64,000 nucleotides of DNA from the NCBI GenBank assembly GCA_009823395.1, contig CM020505.1, positions 11,853,129 through 11,917,128 of the forward strand, written 5' to 3'. The notes below the pieces were generated by a model. That model was not told where the DNA came from, ran no database searches, and saw only the letters and a list, made by a program, of their open reading frames with translations. Position 1 is the stretch's first letter, and each line of letters starts with the position of its first letter. Positions 12,908 to 26,631 of the stretch are shown piece by piece. A program made the translations under genes and the position numbers. This stretch comes from Thamnaconus septentrionalis. Its lineage: Eukaryota; Chordata; Actinopteri; Tetraodontiformes; Monacanthidae.

Positions 12908-15100
12908 GTTTGTAAGAAAATGTCATCTGTTTTGTTGTCTTGACTGGAGTTAAATTGTTATTGTAGATGTAAGAGTAATCTCATACCACAGGAACGGGAT
13001 TGATCGGGTTCCTGTGGCCTTGAGGACCAGGATTAAAGGCAACAATGCCCTATCAGTTAGAAACCTTAAAGATGCCACATGGAAATAAAAACTGCTGTTA
13101 GACTGAATGATCTTTGATTTTGTAAAATAGTCAGTTGATCAGCTCATTGTATATTTGAATACTGACAAATTTGAATACTTACATTGTTCCCAGAAATGAG
13201 AAAATTCTGGCCTTGACCTTTTACTCTTATTCCACAGTCATTGTGTTCTCAGACATATTTGTAAAAAAACAAAACAAAAAACAGCCTTAGTGATGTCATA
13301 CAGGGTGTATTTCTACCTCTCAGGTACACAACCTAAGCCAGGTGTTGGCTCTGCATTGTTTTGCCCCATTTAATCCACTGAATGTAGAAAAAGTAAGTAA
13401 AAAAAAAATCAAGATTTTACATTTGAATTGTATTTTTTTCTGTATATGAGGATTTACCCAGGAGTAAAACCACAGCAAAAGACAGAAGTAAACACCAGAG
13501 ATGTGAGTCTGCATGCTGTCACTTCTTCCTCAGCTCCGGTGAGTTCAACATGTGGTGTGTGACGCAAATACTTTGGATGAAACTTACAAAACTGCAGACG
13601 GCACAGGAACCACGTCGGATTTGGAAACGATTATGGGGCTTACTTTAAACACCCATCGGCAGAACTGACTTTTAAACATCAGACATAATTGGCCCTGTGA
13701 AGATGTAATAAAGTGCTCCCACCTGACCGTAGTATCAGTACATCAACAACAAATTAAAGTACTGTATCTTTTGCTCCAGGATAAAGGGTGTGAGCATCTA
13801 ACTGCATTTTTTTCTTTATTTTTTTTTCTTTACACATTCAATATCAGACCCGGTTTATTTTTTGGCCATTGTGCCATCTTCTATTTTGTATTGTAGGTAT
13901 TTAAGGAAATTGGGGTATTTCCATCTAATACATTTTTGTTCAATTATATTTGCTGCCTGAAATAATCAGACTGTAAACATAACTGATATGCAATTTGGGT
14001 AGACACGATCTTATTGAACACAGAAAAATATTGAGGCCTATATGATTGCACACATTAAAAAGTAAAGTTTACACAAAACTTTACTGTGGTTTCTTTCATT
14101 GCTTTTTCAACAAAGTCTAATTGCCAAACAGTATCAATATTAAGTACATGAATAAAAAGAGTACATTGATTTTACAAGAAGCTATAGTTAAAAAAAAAAT
14201 ACAGTTAAAGCTATAGTTAGTTTGTTGTTCTGTCAGGTCATGAAAAATTGCAAGCAGTCTGCACTGTCATATGCAGTCATAATAAGATGTTGGAATGTTT
14301 AGTATTGCACCAGCCAAAAGTTATTAGCATATTGCTGAACACATATGACTGGAAAGACCAATTAGTCATTTTATGACGCATCACACAGCATGTTGGGTAA
14401 TACCAAACTTCACAACTTCCTTCATTAAAAAAAAAAAAAAAAGTAGTCATTTTAAGTCTGATGTTTGACTGTTTCTACTTTGAACGTTTTTGTATAGGGC
14501 AATGATATGTGTAAAATAAACACTGTATGCTTAATGGCACCATTGCAACAGGGTTTACCCCAAAATAATTAAGGTACGGGGAAATGTCCTTGTTGACTAC
14601 ACAACACACATCTATTGTGTCTCATGGGTATTTCTCCAAGTTAATATTTTGACTACAAATGTATGTATTAGTGTTGCCAATATTCAGTCTAAGATGTATG
14701 TTGCAGTATTAGTACTACAGTTGTATATTTGTAACACAAAATTCAACCTCAATATGTTTTAACTTATCACACTACAGACTTACAATAAAATAAAGCAAAA
14801 CATATAACACAATAGTGTTTGTTAAACACAATTTAGAACTTGGAGTCTAATGCGCAATGCAAAATACATTAAAACGAACACATTTAAAAGGAAAAACTAA
14901 TAAAAACAACGTCAGAGAGGGAGATTAAAGGAGGTACTGAACAAGGAACTTTATTGGCCATTCAAATCAAAGTTCATTTATTTAGAACTTTGATGGTTGA
15001 TAACTGCAATTTAAGGGTGTAATAAAGCTACAAACATGAAATATGTTAATAATGTGTAAACATTTTTATGATTACACTCAACAGAAATACAGAAAGAAGA
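12908..15100. other. Intergenic region rplp2 to fth1
   Basis: AT-rich, with no credible coding frame. It holds an inverted repeat at 12986-13017 followed by GAGGACCAGGATT, a sequence reminiscent of teleost repeat tails, and a locally duplicated AAGCTATAGTTA motif at about 14180-14219. Nothing else was recognised. Confidence 0.5.
12986..13017. repeat. Perfect 10-bp inverted repeat
   Basis: CCACAGGAAC at 12986-12995 pairs with GTTCCTGTGG at 13008-13017 around a 12-nt loop. It lies about 80 bp beyond the rplp2 poly(A) signal. Confidence 0.8.
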
Positions 15101-15480
15101 TGGCCCGCCCTCGACATTATTTACCGCCCACTTCCTGTCACTGACGTCATCGCCCGTCAGGCCGTTTATTTGTCGACGTTCGGATCGGGGGTGACAGTTA
15201 ATTCTCCAGCTAGCGGACGGTGAAGGTTACCTGCTTCAACAGTGCTTGAACGGAAACCTTTCTACTGTCTTCAAACGTGACAGGACGCAACATATTCCGT
15301 TAATTTCCGTATTTACTACCACCGGCTACGTCGTGTCGACTCTTCAATTCAAGCTGAACGCCTTGGCAGCTCATTTATCCCACACGTTTAGCACGCTAGC
15401 GAGCTCGTGCTGTTCCGCCAACGACGCCACTGACTTGCGCAGTTCTCCGACTCATCTAAAAGACCCGCCGCTGTCGAAAG
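15100..15480 (+). promoter_or_regulatory. fth1 promoter and non-coding exon 1
   Basis: A GC-richer stretch holds an ETS-type CACTTCCTG (15130) and a full palindromic CRE, TGACGTCA (15142-15149). The leader contains the iron-responsive element and runs to a donor at 15480|gtatgg. The start of transcription cannot be fixed from sequence, but it should lie between the CRE and the IRE, near 15185-15210. Confidence 0.65.
15225..15258 (+). promoter_or_regulatory. Iron-responsive element (IRE) in the ferritin 5' UTR
   Basis: Canonical IRE: hexaloop CAGTGC at 15240-15245 on a 5-bp upper stem TTCAA/TTGAA (15235-15239 with 15246-15250). The bulged C is at 15234, with a weaker lower stem from GGTT to AACC. 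Under low iron, IRP1/2 bind this structure and block ferritin translation. Its position in the 5' leader of the following ferritin gene is as expected. Confidence 0.95.
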
Positions 15481-15897
15481 GTATGGAATTAAGCCCTTTT
15501 TCCTGTTGTGTACATTTATGGCCTGCTTGTTTTAAAGTGTGAGTTGCTCGCGTTAATCAGGCCAAAGCGTTCAGGGGCTTCGCCTGCCGCTGCTGCTGCT
15601 GTTGTTGTTTATCCCGTGGCGCTACCAATGTGGCCTTGGCGCAGTTGTTCTGTCTGGGTTTGGCTTGCGTAACTTGATCCTCTGTGCCAAGTGTGCCGCA
15701 CAACTGCGCCTGGTTTGTCACATTTTCAAATGTATATTTTACCTAGACAATACTTGGCACACGCTATCATTTTTGTGACGTTCATTCATGAAAGCTGTTG
15801 TAATGATTTTTCAAGTAATACGAGAAAAAACAGCTACAAAAAAACAATCGTTCAATATCGTCGTCATAGTCGGTAAACAGTGGAGTGGTTGGTCTAG

Positions 15898-17820
<1,923 letters not shown>

Positions 17821-18115
17821 ATAACTAAACACCACAATAACTGACGCTGTCTGATGCTTTATATTATATGTATATTTGTTTCTTGCTTCCAAGCGTTCCC
17901 TCTCTATTAAGCCAACTGCATGAAACAAAGCTAATCATTATAACCACATGTATTATCCATGTTGCTTCCACCAGTTTGCCCGCACAGCAGTAGAAAACAG
18001 TTCCCAGAACTGCTACTACATTCAAAGTCAGCTTCCAGCACTTAACCCTGTTATCAATGCCATGTTATTACAATGTATTTACAGCGTTTTATGCCAGGAT
18101 CTGTTCATCGAAACT

Positions 18116-18121
18116 AATAAA
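18116..18121 (+). terminator. fth1 polyadenylation signal
   Basis: AATAAA occurs about 300 bases after the fth1 stop codon, followed by a GT-rich stretch near 18135. Confidence 0.75.
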
Positions 18122-18129
18122 AGAGCCCT

Positions 18130-18960
18130 CTGGATTTAGGTCTCGGCCTCCATTCTTTTTCACCCCTTCACTTTCTGTAGCCAGCAATACAAAAATATGA
18201 AAAGTTACATTTTGAATTTTCGGTTAGGGTTACAGTCTTATAACGGTTAAACACTCAGGATTTACCGGACTAATTGTTCATACTTTCATTTACAGGGAAA
18301 ACAGAACCACCAGTTTAGCTGATAAAATGAAAAATCCAAACGTAAAAAAAGTAGCCCGTGTTGTTTGGAGAGGAAGTGTTTTTCATAATTTATATTTGGA
18401 CTTGTAACTTGTCATTGTCTTCTGTTGGCATCTGAAGGAAAGCACGAGTAAAACTAAAATCTGGCACGTCAACATTTTGGACTGTTTTTATCTGGTTCTT
18501 TTCTTTGTTGCATAGAAATGTTTTTGAATGTCAGTCGGGGTAAATATTTCCCAGCTGTAGTAAATCTTGAGTGAATTCCTTACCAACTGTGCTACACCAA
18601 ACAAACCACTTGATGTTACAAATTCCTTAATAAGGTTGCATGATATTAATTTTCAATTTATACCCATGTCCACTCCTATTGACAATGGAAAGTGTGATGT
18701 TGCAAATGCAACAAAATTTCATTCAGATGGCCTATACACTAATAGTAGTGGTTACAAAGTATACTAATAATAGAGAATGTAACATGCAACATGACAGTAG
18801 AAACTGTTCAAACACAGCAAATGGTTGTTTATTCCCAGCTTTAAAAAAAAAGGGCACCACAAAAATACCTTTATGTAATTGGATAGTTTTTTTTTTTTTT
18901 AATCACTGCAGAACAAACTGATGTGCACTGACATCACCAACAATCTCAGTCCCAGTACAG
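18130..18960. other. Intergenic region between the 3' ends of fth1 and mcee
   Basis: The two genes converge here. The sequence is AT-rich with a poly-T run (18887-18900). I see no coding exon or recognisable repeat; the distal part probably holds the mcee 3' UTR on the minus strand. Confidence 0.5.
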
Positions 18961-18963
18961 CAT

Positions 18964-20677
18964 TCACGCCTCCTCCAGCTCCACTAGCACACCATCGCAG
19001 TCTTTAGGATGAAGGAACATCACAGGCTTTCCATGAGCGCCTATCCTGGGCTCTGCCGACAGAGTTCTGATATTCTTTGCTTTCAGGTCCGTGATTGCAG
19101 CATTAATGTCATCTACCTGCGGTCAAGTGGGGGAGATGACAATTCATTCATCTACAATTCTGTGAAGTCTGACACAAACCTTTGCACTATTATCATCTTT
19201 GTGTGCAGAACATTTGCGTGTGTGTGCAGCTGGAAGCGTTCACTCTGGTTCCAACAAAAATATACTGCACACTTCCTCTTTGAATCCTATAAATAGCTGC
19301 GTTCTCAAATAGTACTAGTGCAAAAAAACAGACAGACAATGTTGTGCTTCACTGTTGTTGGAATAGATGAGAAACTACAATTTTAAATCACTATTCAAAA
19401 GGAAGAGTTTAACAGACCTCTGACAAAAGTCACTAACACAAGAGAACAAAACAACACTACCTGAACAGGACTGTTCTACTACATCATGATAAAACATTAA
19501 ACGGAGGATATGGCAGATATGACTCATCAACAATAAGCACAGCTGCGATTGAGGTTGATCATGCACCTGCTCCTCTTCTCTTTCGGTTACAGTGTATCTT
19601 AACCAAAGGCAATGTTTTCTCACCTCAATGCAAATGTGGTGCATTCCTCCAGACTTGTTTTTCTGTAAGAAGCCAGCTATGGGGCTCTTCTCCCCCAGAG
19701 GATGCAAGAGCTCGAGCTTGGTGTTTCCAAGCTCAACGAACACTGTGTAGACGCCGTGCTCAGGCAGCGGCACCTTGTCACTCACTTTGGCCCCCAGCAC
19801 GTCTCGGTACAGTGCCGTGGCCTTCTCCATGTCAGGAACGGCAATGGCAATATGATTCAGCCGTCCCAGGTTCCACAGTGGCCCAGGAACCCCCTGATTA
19901 AGGGGAGCGGTCACTGAAAGCGCCCTGGTGAATGTGAGTCGAAAACATCTGGATAGGCTAGCACCTGAATAAACAAAACAAAACATAAAATGGTGAGAAA
20001 TGTACCAGACGAAAGCTGTAAATTGTATGGCAGTAATATGAGGGATGGAACAACCATCCATTTTCAATACCCGCTTCTTCCTGAGCTCAGGGTCAAGGGG
20101 TTGCACAGTGAACTAACATTTATGACTTAAGTTAGTCCTTATCAAGGAAGAACCAACACCATATTTACAATTTTGCACACAATTCCCCACGCCAACACAT
20201 TTTACAAAAATGTTTAGAATCTGTTTGACTGCTCCGTGAATTTAAGGCAACGCAACTGCTGATCTGATAAATAAATACATAAATAAATAAATAAATAAAA
20301 TCTATCTGAGCCAGAAAAGAAAAGAAAAAAAAAATCTACAAGTTTGTGTTGCTACCTTTGAAAACATGAGACATTTGACGTTGGGCTCAGATAAAACATA
20401 GCAGTAAATATTTACGCAAAAAAGGCGCCCGTGAATTTCCAAAAATATAATATTTTCACAGAAGTACGCTGTCAACGTAACAAAAACAAAAGCCGCGCCA
20501 TATCATCAACGTTTCCTAAACTGGAAAAAACTTAAATTAATACAACATTTTCTAGCTAATGCAAAAAACATTTCGATAGTATTTAATACTGCACAAGGTC
20601 GTAAATTGTATGCAAGTTTAAAAAACAAACAAACAAATACAAAACCAACCTGCAACCTTCAGAACAGCGGACGCCAT
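18964..20677 (-). CDS. mcee: Methylmalonyl-CoA epimerase, mitochondrial
   Basis: Interconverts the (S) and (R) forms of methylmalonyl-CoA in the mitochondrial matrix, between propionyl-CoA carboxylase and methylmalonyl-CoA mutase. Minus-strand exons in order: 20677-20650, 19964-19624, 19116-18964; 522 nt, 173 aa, close to the usual 176. Residues about 1-45 form a basic, Ser/Ala-rich transit region (MASAVLKVAG). The rest is a vicinal-oxygen-chelate fold with the expected metal ligands: His in LNHIAIAVPD, His in GGMHHICIEV and Glu in VLVELEEA at the C-terminus. The gene is divergent with mphosph10; the two start codons overlap or lie within 100 bp (see findings). Intron 1 carries an L2-like repeat scrap. 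Confidence 0.97.
20050..20102. repeat. L2-like 3' tail scrap in mcee intron 1
   Basis: CATCCATTTTCAATACCCGCTTCTTCCTGAGCTCAGGGTCAAGGGG has the same consensus as the copy at 9965-10060. It is short and diverged. Confidence 0.6.
20265..20300. repeat. (AAAT)n microsatellite
   Basis: About eight AAAT/AATA units with one AC interruption, in mcee intron 1. Confidence 0.85.
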
Positions 20678-20775
20678 GTTTGTGACCCGGAACCCATCCT
20701 ACGGCGGAAGAGTTTCTCGGAGAGCGTGTTTACCTGTTACACACAGTGGTCGTCCACACATGTGGCTAACGATGG
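20670..20775. promoter_or_regulatory. Bidirectional promoter / shared leader of mcee and mphosph10
   Basis: The mcee ATG (complement of 20675-20677) and the preferred mphosph10 ATG (20772) are 94 bases apart. An ETS-like GGCGGAAG lies at about 20703-20710 and there is no TATA box. Transcripts of both genes must therefore start inside, or overlap across, this tiny interval or the neighbouring coding exon. Confidence 0.7.
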
Positions 20776-23700
20776 CTGGTGGAGGCGTGAGGAATAAGCT
20801 GGATGATTGTATCAAGAGGATAAATACCAACACTGAGCAGCTCGAAAACTTTCTGAGGTAAGCATTTTATAAACGGTTTGCAATTTACCTTTAGAATAGA
20901 GCGTCACAACTTTGCTCGCAGGCGGTCCTCTAAAGTCAATTGTGGCTAAAGCTAATTGCTGCAGTTCCCTCTTATAAATTATTTACAGGGGCTGTCAGGT
21001 ATTTATTTTTATTTCAGTGCGTAACTGTTTTGCCGTGTAGTGTCCAATATTACTGTTACGCCCATGTCTGAGTTTAAAATGAGTTGATTTATTTTTTAAA
21101 TCCTTATTCTAAGTTTACATGTTGACAACGTGTCTATCCTTGAAATGTGAAAAAAACAACCCCGTTAATTTCTACATAGCACAAACTGTTCTGTAACTTT
21201 ATGCAATGTTGGGACCAAAATCAGTATTAGTGGATCAGTGATCCATCATTAAATAGTTTTTTCTTTCTTTCGAATTTTCCTTTTATTTTCTCATTTCTGT
21301 GCTAGCTATCTTTAAGATAAAAAGTGATATTTCTCATGTAGTGATGCAAATGTGCAGTTTATTTGTAGATAAGTAGATTCAAACTGCCAAATGCAATTCT
21401 CCTAATTGTTTTGAATTATGGGTGGAATTATTGAAATAATTTTTTTCATAAACTGTTTTTCTTAGTGTATTAATAAAATTATGGTCTATGCAATCGACTG
21501 AATTAGGAAGGAGGTTGGGTTGCTTTTTAAAATGATTTAAATGAATGTCATCAGAGATGGTGCATAGTGTTGGCAATTTCAGATCTTCTCATGGTCAGCC
21601 TCTACAATTTTCTCTTTTTGTCTTATCAGCCTTCAAGATGGTGTGGCAGCAGACTTCACTTCGCTCACCAAGACGCTGTATGAACTCCACAAAGTTGAAG
21701 AGCCCTCTCATTATAAAGGCAGCCCATTGGACGAGCTTGTGGTGGAAAACTTTGATGAAGAACAGATTTGGCAGGAGCTTGAGCTGCAGAACTGCGCTGT
21801 GCTGACACACTTCAAAAAAGCAATTGGAACCGCGTTGTCAGACAATACTTTAACCTTGCTTGTTGAAGAGGAGGAAGAGGCAGAAGAAAATGTGGAAGAG
21901 GAGGAAATAGAGAGTGATTGTGGTGTTGATGCAGGTGAAGATGAGCGACCATCCAGGGTCTCCAAGGTGACGGCTCCTGAGGTTGAAGACGAGGCTGAGG
22001 ATTACACGGACGAGGACTCTGATTTAGATTTTGATGTCGATGCTCTGGAGAAGCAAGAAAAGCAAAAGAAGCATGCATTACAACCCAAACATAAAGCAAA
22101 GGTGGTTCCCTCTGAGGTGGACGATAAGTTCTTCAAGCTGACAGAAATGGAGTTGTTTCTTGACGATATGGACAAGCGGGAGGGAAAGCAGGACGAGAAC
22201 GAGGATGACATAGACTATTTTCAGGACCTGCCATCAGACATGGATGATGATCTCGATCTGGATCAAATGCTATCTTCCAAAAAGACAAAGAAAGAAAAGG
22301 TAAGTTTGTTACTTAATTTTTTAACCTAAGAATATACACATAAAGGAATAGATATTTTATTGTTGTTGTTATTCACAGGCAAAAAGCTCCAGGAATCTTA
22401 AATACAAGGACTTCTTTGACGCTGTGGATCATGAGCCAGATGAGGCAGATGACCCGTCAGATGGTGACGATGACAGCACGGACGAAAACAAGGAAGCAGG
22501 TGATCGAGAAACGGACGATGAGGAAGAAGATTATGATGGTGAAGAGGAGGGTGATGATGAGTAAGTGTGATTTATGCCTTTCTGGATGTGTGGGAGGAAA
22601 ACATTTGGTTGAATATGGTCAAAATGAACATGTTTGTGTGTCCTGTGCCAGGCATGAAAAGATCGCAGAGTCCAAATCGTCCAGTAAGAAAGTGACCTTT
22701 CACCTCTCCGAAGAAGAGGAGAGTGAGGGAGAGGACGTGGAGGAGATTTTTGGAGGGAAAAGTCAACTCCCACCTCAGTCTGAAGCAAAGTCATCGTTTG
22801 AGAAACGACAAGAAAAGGTAACCAGGTGGATTGTGATGCTGCTACTCTAAGAAATTTTCGGATGATAGTTATTTATTCTTTTCTGTCACTTTGGTTCGAA
22901 CAGATTTAGTATTGTCAAATGCCAGAAATACTGCCATACCAACATTTCTGTATATGAAAGACATGCCAATACTTTACCAGCCTGCAAAAACAGCAATGGA
23001 AGTCAAAGCAAAGTAGAGTTATTATAAAAAATAAAATAAATCAGAATGTGAAGTCCTCTCTCGGTCTAAATATATCTATTTTGAACAAGATTAAATAGAA
23101 ATACATTTTCCTTTCAAGACAAAAGGTTTCCTTAAATTTTCCATTTGACTATTCAATTATGTGCTGATTTTTGCCTATATGATGTTCATCTTCAGTTTTA
23201 TTTTGCAGATGTCAAAGAAGATTGAAGAGTTGGAGAAAGCAGCTCTGGGACAGAAGCCTTGGCAGCTGTCTGGAGAGGTGACCGCTCAAGCTCGTCCAGA
23301 GAACAGCATGTTGGAGGAGGACGTCGAGTTTGACCAGACTTCCAGAACAGGTGCATGACTCCTCCTTTGCATTTTCAAGAGTCTGACTTAAAAGCACAAC
23401 TTTCTTTGCCCAGTTTAAAATAAAAAGGAAATCAAGTTCTATCTTCTTGTTTCCAGCACCGGCTGTCACAGAGGAAACCACCCTGCAGCTTGAGGACATC
23501 ATCAAGCAGAGAATTAAGGACCAGGTTAGTTCGAGTGTCCCGTGTTTAGCAAAGTCGAAAGGAAAACAAGTTGTTTTTCTCTGTTTTTAAAAACTCTTTG
23601 TGCCAGGCATTCGATGACGTGGTGCGCAAAGTGAAACCCAAGGAGGAGGTGTTTGAGTACAAGAAGAGACTGACGCTGGACCATGAGAAGAGCAAGCAGA

Positions 23701-23980
23701 GTCTGACAGAAATCTATGAACAGGAATACCAAAAGCTGAACCAGGTCTGACTTCTACCTTGTTTTCACTGTTCCTGCCACAAACACGACCCTTCACCGAC
23801 GTTGCATTCACTGGTGTCTCCTGTCAATTCAGCACAAGACTGAGGAGGAGGAGAACCCAGCGCATGTGGAAATTCAGAAGCTTATGGACGCACTCTTCCT
23901 CAAGTTGGATGCTCTCTCCAACTTCCACTTCACACCCAAACCTGTGAGTTGTGCCCAATACACAAAGGAAAATTTTGATC

Positions 23981-24023
<43 letters not shown>

Positions 24024-25404
24024 CGTGACGAAAAAGCCAGCTCTCACTGAGAGCTGAAGCGTGGAAACGCAACATGCCACCGCCTCTGGTTTTATTTCTA
24101 AACGAGCCGTTTCATTTCATCTTTTCTCCTCTCTGCAGCACATTCCCGAGGTCAAAGTCGTATCCAACCTGCCGTCGATTGTAATGGAGGAGGTGGCTCC
24201 AGTCAGCGTCAGTGACGCCGCGCTGCTCGCGCCAGAAGAAATCAAGGTTTGACATCTGCTGGCTACCACGCATGCGCTTAGATCTTTTTATACTAGTTGC
24301 ACTGCATGTCTAAAAATACCCCCCTGTGTTTGAAGGAGAAAAACAAAGCGGGAGATATTCTGGGAGACACGGAGAAGACATCAACAGACAAGAAGCGGGA
24401 GAGACGTAACAAGAAGAAAGTGAAGCGTCTTAAGATTACGGAGAGGGAGAGGAGATTGAAACTCAAGGAGGCCACTAAAAGTGGCAAGAGCAAAAAGCCA
24501 TCGAAGGCTGAAGTCACGGAAAACCTGAAGAAGCTCACGAGTGGAGGCAAAGCCACGATACTGAAGGTGAGGTTTTTTTTTCCTTCCTCTTGCCCACATC
24601 ATGAGGTATTCAGTGCTGCCATTGGCTGCCGGTAAGGTATGTTGAAGTATTAAAAAAATCAAAACAAGAGTACAGACGTGACATTTCAGCACTTGTGTGT
24701 CCAGCAGAGGCATGGCTGCCCTGTCAGCTAGACAGGACGACCACGCCCCCTGGTGTGTGCTGGCGTGTACTTTCCCCGTCTCGGCTCATCGTCCTCTGGC
24801 CATGCCTCCTTATCGTTACTCACTTCCTCCACTGTCTAATGTTAATGAGAAAACCAAATCATACATTGGGACATATGTCGGGTGGCCATGCCTCTGTGAC
24901 ATCAGCTGATAATGACACCGATAATCACAGACAAAATCAACACTTTGGACTGAGATCCGTCCTCGGTTAGCGTGAGCAGTGAGACCAATGGGACGGATTT
25001 GATTTTGAACTTTTGCATTAACTGGTTCAGGAGTTTTATCTACTGAAGCATATTTTCAGCTAGAATACCTAGTGTACGTTCAAATTGTCAGTAATTGAGT
25101 GTGCCCGACCAAGACAGCCAATGACATAAAGAGGCTCACAGCGCCCCCTTTTGCAGAAGTTAAATAATTACACGGCTCTAATCTGCCCCTTTTTTCTGTT
25201 TTCAATGCTGTGCCAATGTAGCCACAAAACAAACATGTTGTTTTCCTGTTTCAGGATGAGGGGAAGGACAAGGCCCTGCGCTCGTCTCAAGCCTTCTTCT
25301 CTCAGCTGCAGGACCAGGTGAAAACACAGATCAAAAATGAAAAGGACTCGTCCTCAAAGAAAAAGAAACAGAAAGAAATTTCAGCCATCAAACTGAAGTT
25401 GTAA
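20772..25404 (+). CDS. mphosph10: U3 small nucleolar RNP protein MPP10
   Basis: Nucleolar scaffold of the U3 snoRNP / SSU processome that partners IMP3 and IMP4 in 18S rRNA maturation. Eleven coding exons: 20772-20857, 21630-22299, 22379-22560, 22652-22817, 23209-23350, 23457-23524, 23607-23744, 23833-23943, 24139-24246, 24336-24566, 25255-25404; 2,052 nt, 683 aa (human about 681). Family landmarks: the segment [18 protein letters not shown]; long acidic E/D tracts (exons 2-4); [77 protein letters not shown] block (exon 9); a basic KKxK-rich C-terminus ending KLKL. All introns are GT-AG. Two further in-frame ATGs lie upstream (20676 and 20760), so the start is not certain. The intron at 23944-24138 carries a TA repeat. 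Confidence 0.97.
23978..24018. repeat. (TA)n microsatellite in mphosph10 intron 8
   Basis: An uninterrupted TA run of about 20 units lies some 35 bases after the exon 8 donor. Confidence 0.95.
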
Positions 25405-26560
25405 AACCCATGACTGTTTCCGTACATCGTTTTATTGTACAGATTTCATTTTTTTTTTCCCCTGAGAGTGCTACACTATATTAAAATCTGTAAGTCCTTG
25501 TGAAATGTCTCAATTTTTATTAAAATAAATGAAATTTCTAGACACACCTGAGTTTCCTCACTCACTTTGCATGCAGAAATGTGACAGTGTGGCGGCGCTA
25601 GGCCTTGTTACTTCTTTTGCTGCCTCCACTTTTGTGTGTTTGTACTAAGACATTCTTGGCTACCTCCTCTCTCTCTTTCCAAACACATAGAGGGAAGTTA
25701 AAACCTCATTTTTGAGACAGACTAGAGTTGAACAGAGGGTTAAATATGTTCTTTAGATCCATAGCTGGATCTGTTTTGTTTTTTCAATAATACGTCATGC
25801 AAGGCTGCCCCTAAGTAGCACTGGATGAAAAGTAAAGAGGTGCTGCAGGTTTGTATTGTTGAGGGTGGTGCTTGGTATTGGGAAATATAATTATAGTTTT
25901 AATTACAGTTGAATGGTTTCGGAAGAGACATATTTATAGCTGTAGTTGTGATTTTTAAAACCCTTACGGAAAAAGTGGAGGTTAGATATGTAAGGTAGTA
26001 TATGGAAATGATATTAAGTTTATTTTTCAGTTTGTGTTTTACTATGTATGAGGATTATTACAATGGATTCATGGCCTGGCTTAAGTATTATTTAGCTTTT
26101 ACATCTAACCTGTCGATGTTTGCATAATTATTTAAGGAAGTGATTATACATTTTTTGACATTTGAATTAAGGAAGGTGGCACAGAGCTTAAATTCTTGAA
26201 TGTGTATTTAAGTTGTCATGGTCTTTCAAACCCGCACAGGTGACAAATCGGCGACCTTTTTGTTCAAGTCCCTTTTTTCCTACTTGCGTATAACCCGTTT
26301 CAATTCTTTGCTGACTCTCAATTATTCTAAAACTATCTATAACTATGTGTTTTAAAGACTCACTGAGAATGCTTTAATAAAGCATCAATTTTTCTTACTA
26401 TTCTTTTTTATTTATTTATTTATTTAAAAAAAAAAAACCATTTACCTACATATTTACATGCGAAATAAAACGAGAGCGACGCATAGGTTTCATTCAAGAG
26501 GTGTGGCGTGATGACGTCTTGTATGATGAAGAAAAGTGCCATTACGTCACCGCAGAGCTT
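25405..26560. other. mphosph10 3' UTR and intergenic region to ist1
   Basis: ATTAAA/AATAAA signals at about 25478 and 25521-25528 probably end mphosph10. The remainder is unique AT-rich sequence with a TTTA-type run and poly-A near 26408-26440. No coding exon is seen. Confidence 0.5.
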
Positions 26561-26631
26561 CGCGGAAGTGAACCAGACGACATATCACTGACCGAAACCT
26601 ACGATAAGTTTGTGCGTACCTGCGCTGACAG
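26560..26631 (+). promoter_or_regulatory. ist1 promoter / non-coding exon 1
   Basis: A GC-richer block (GAGCTTCGCGGAAGTGAACC, with an ETS-type CGGAAGTG at about 26560) is followed by a donor-like GACAG|gtaaga at 26631/26632. The next exon (acceptor at 27998) holds the ATG, so a non-coding first exon here fits the known ist1 structure. The exact start is unknown. Confidence 0.5.
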
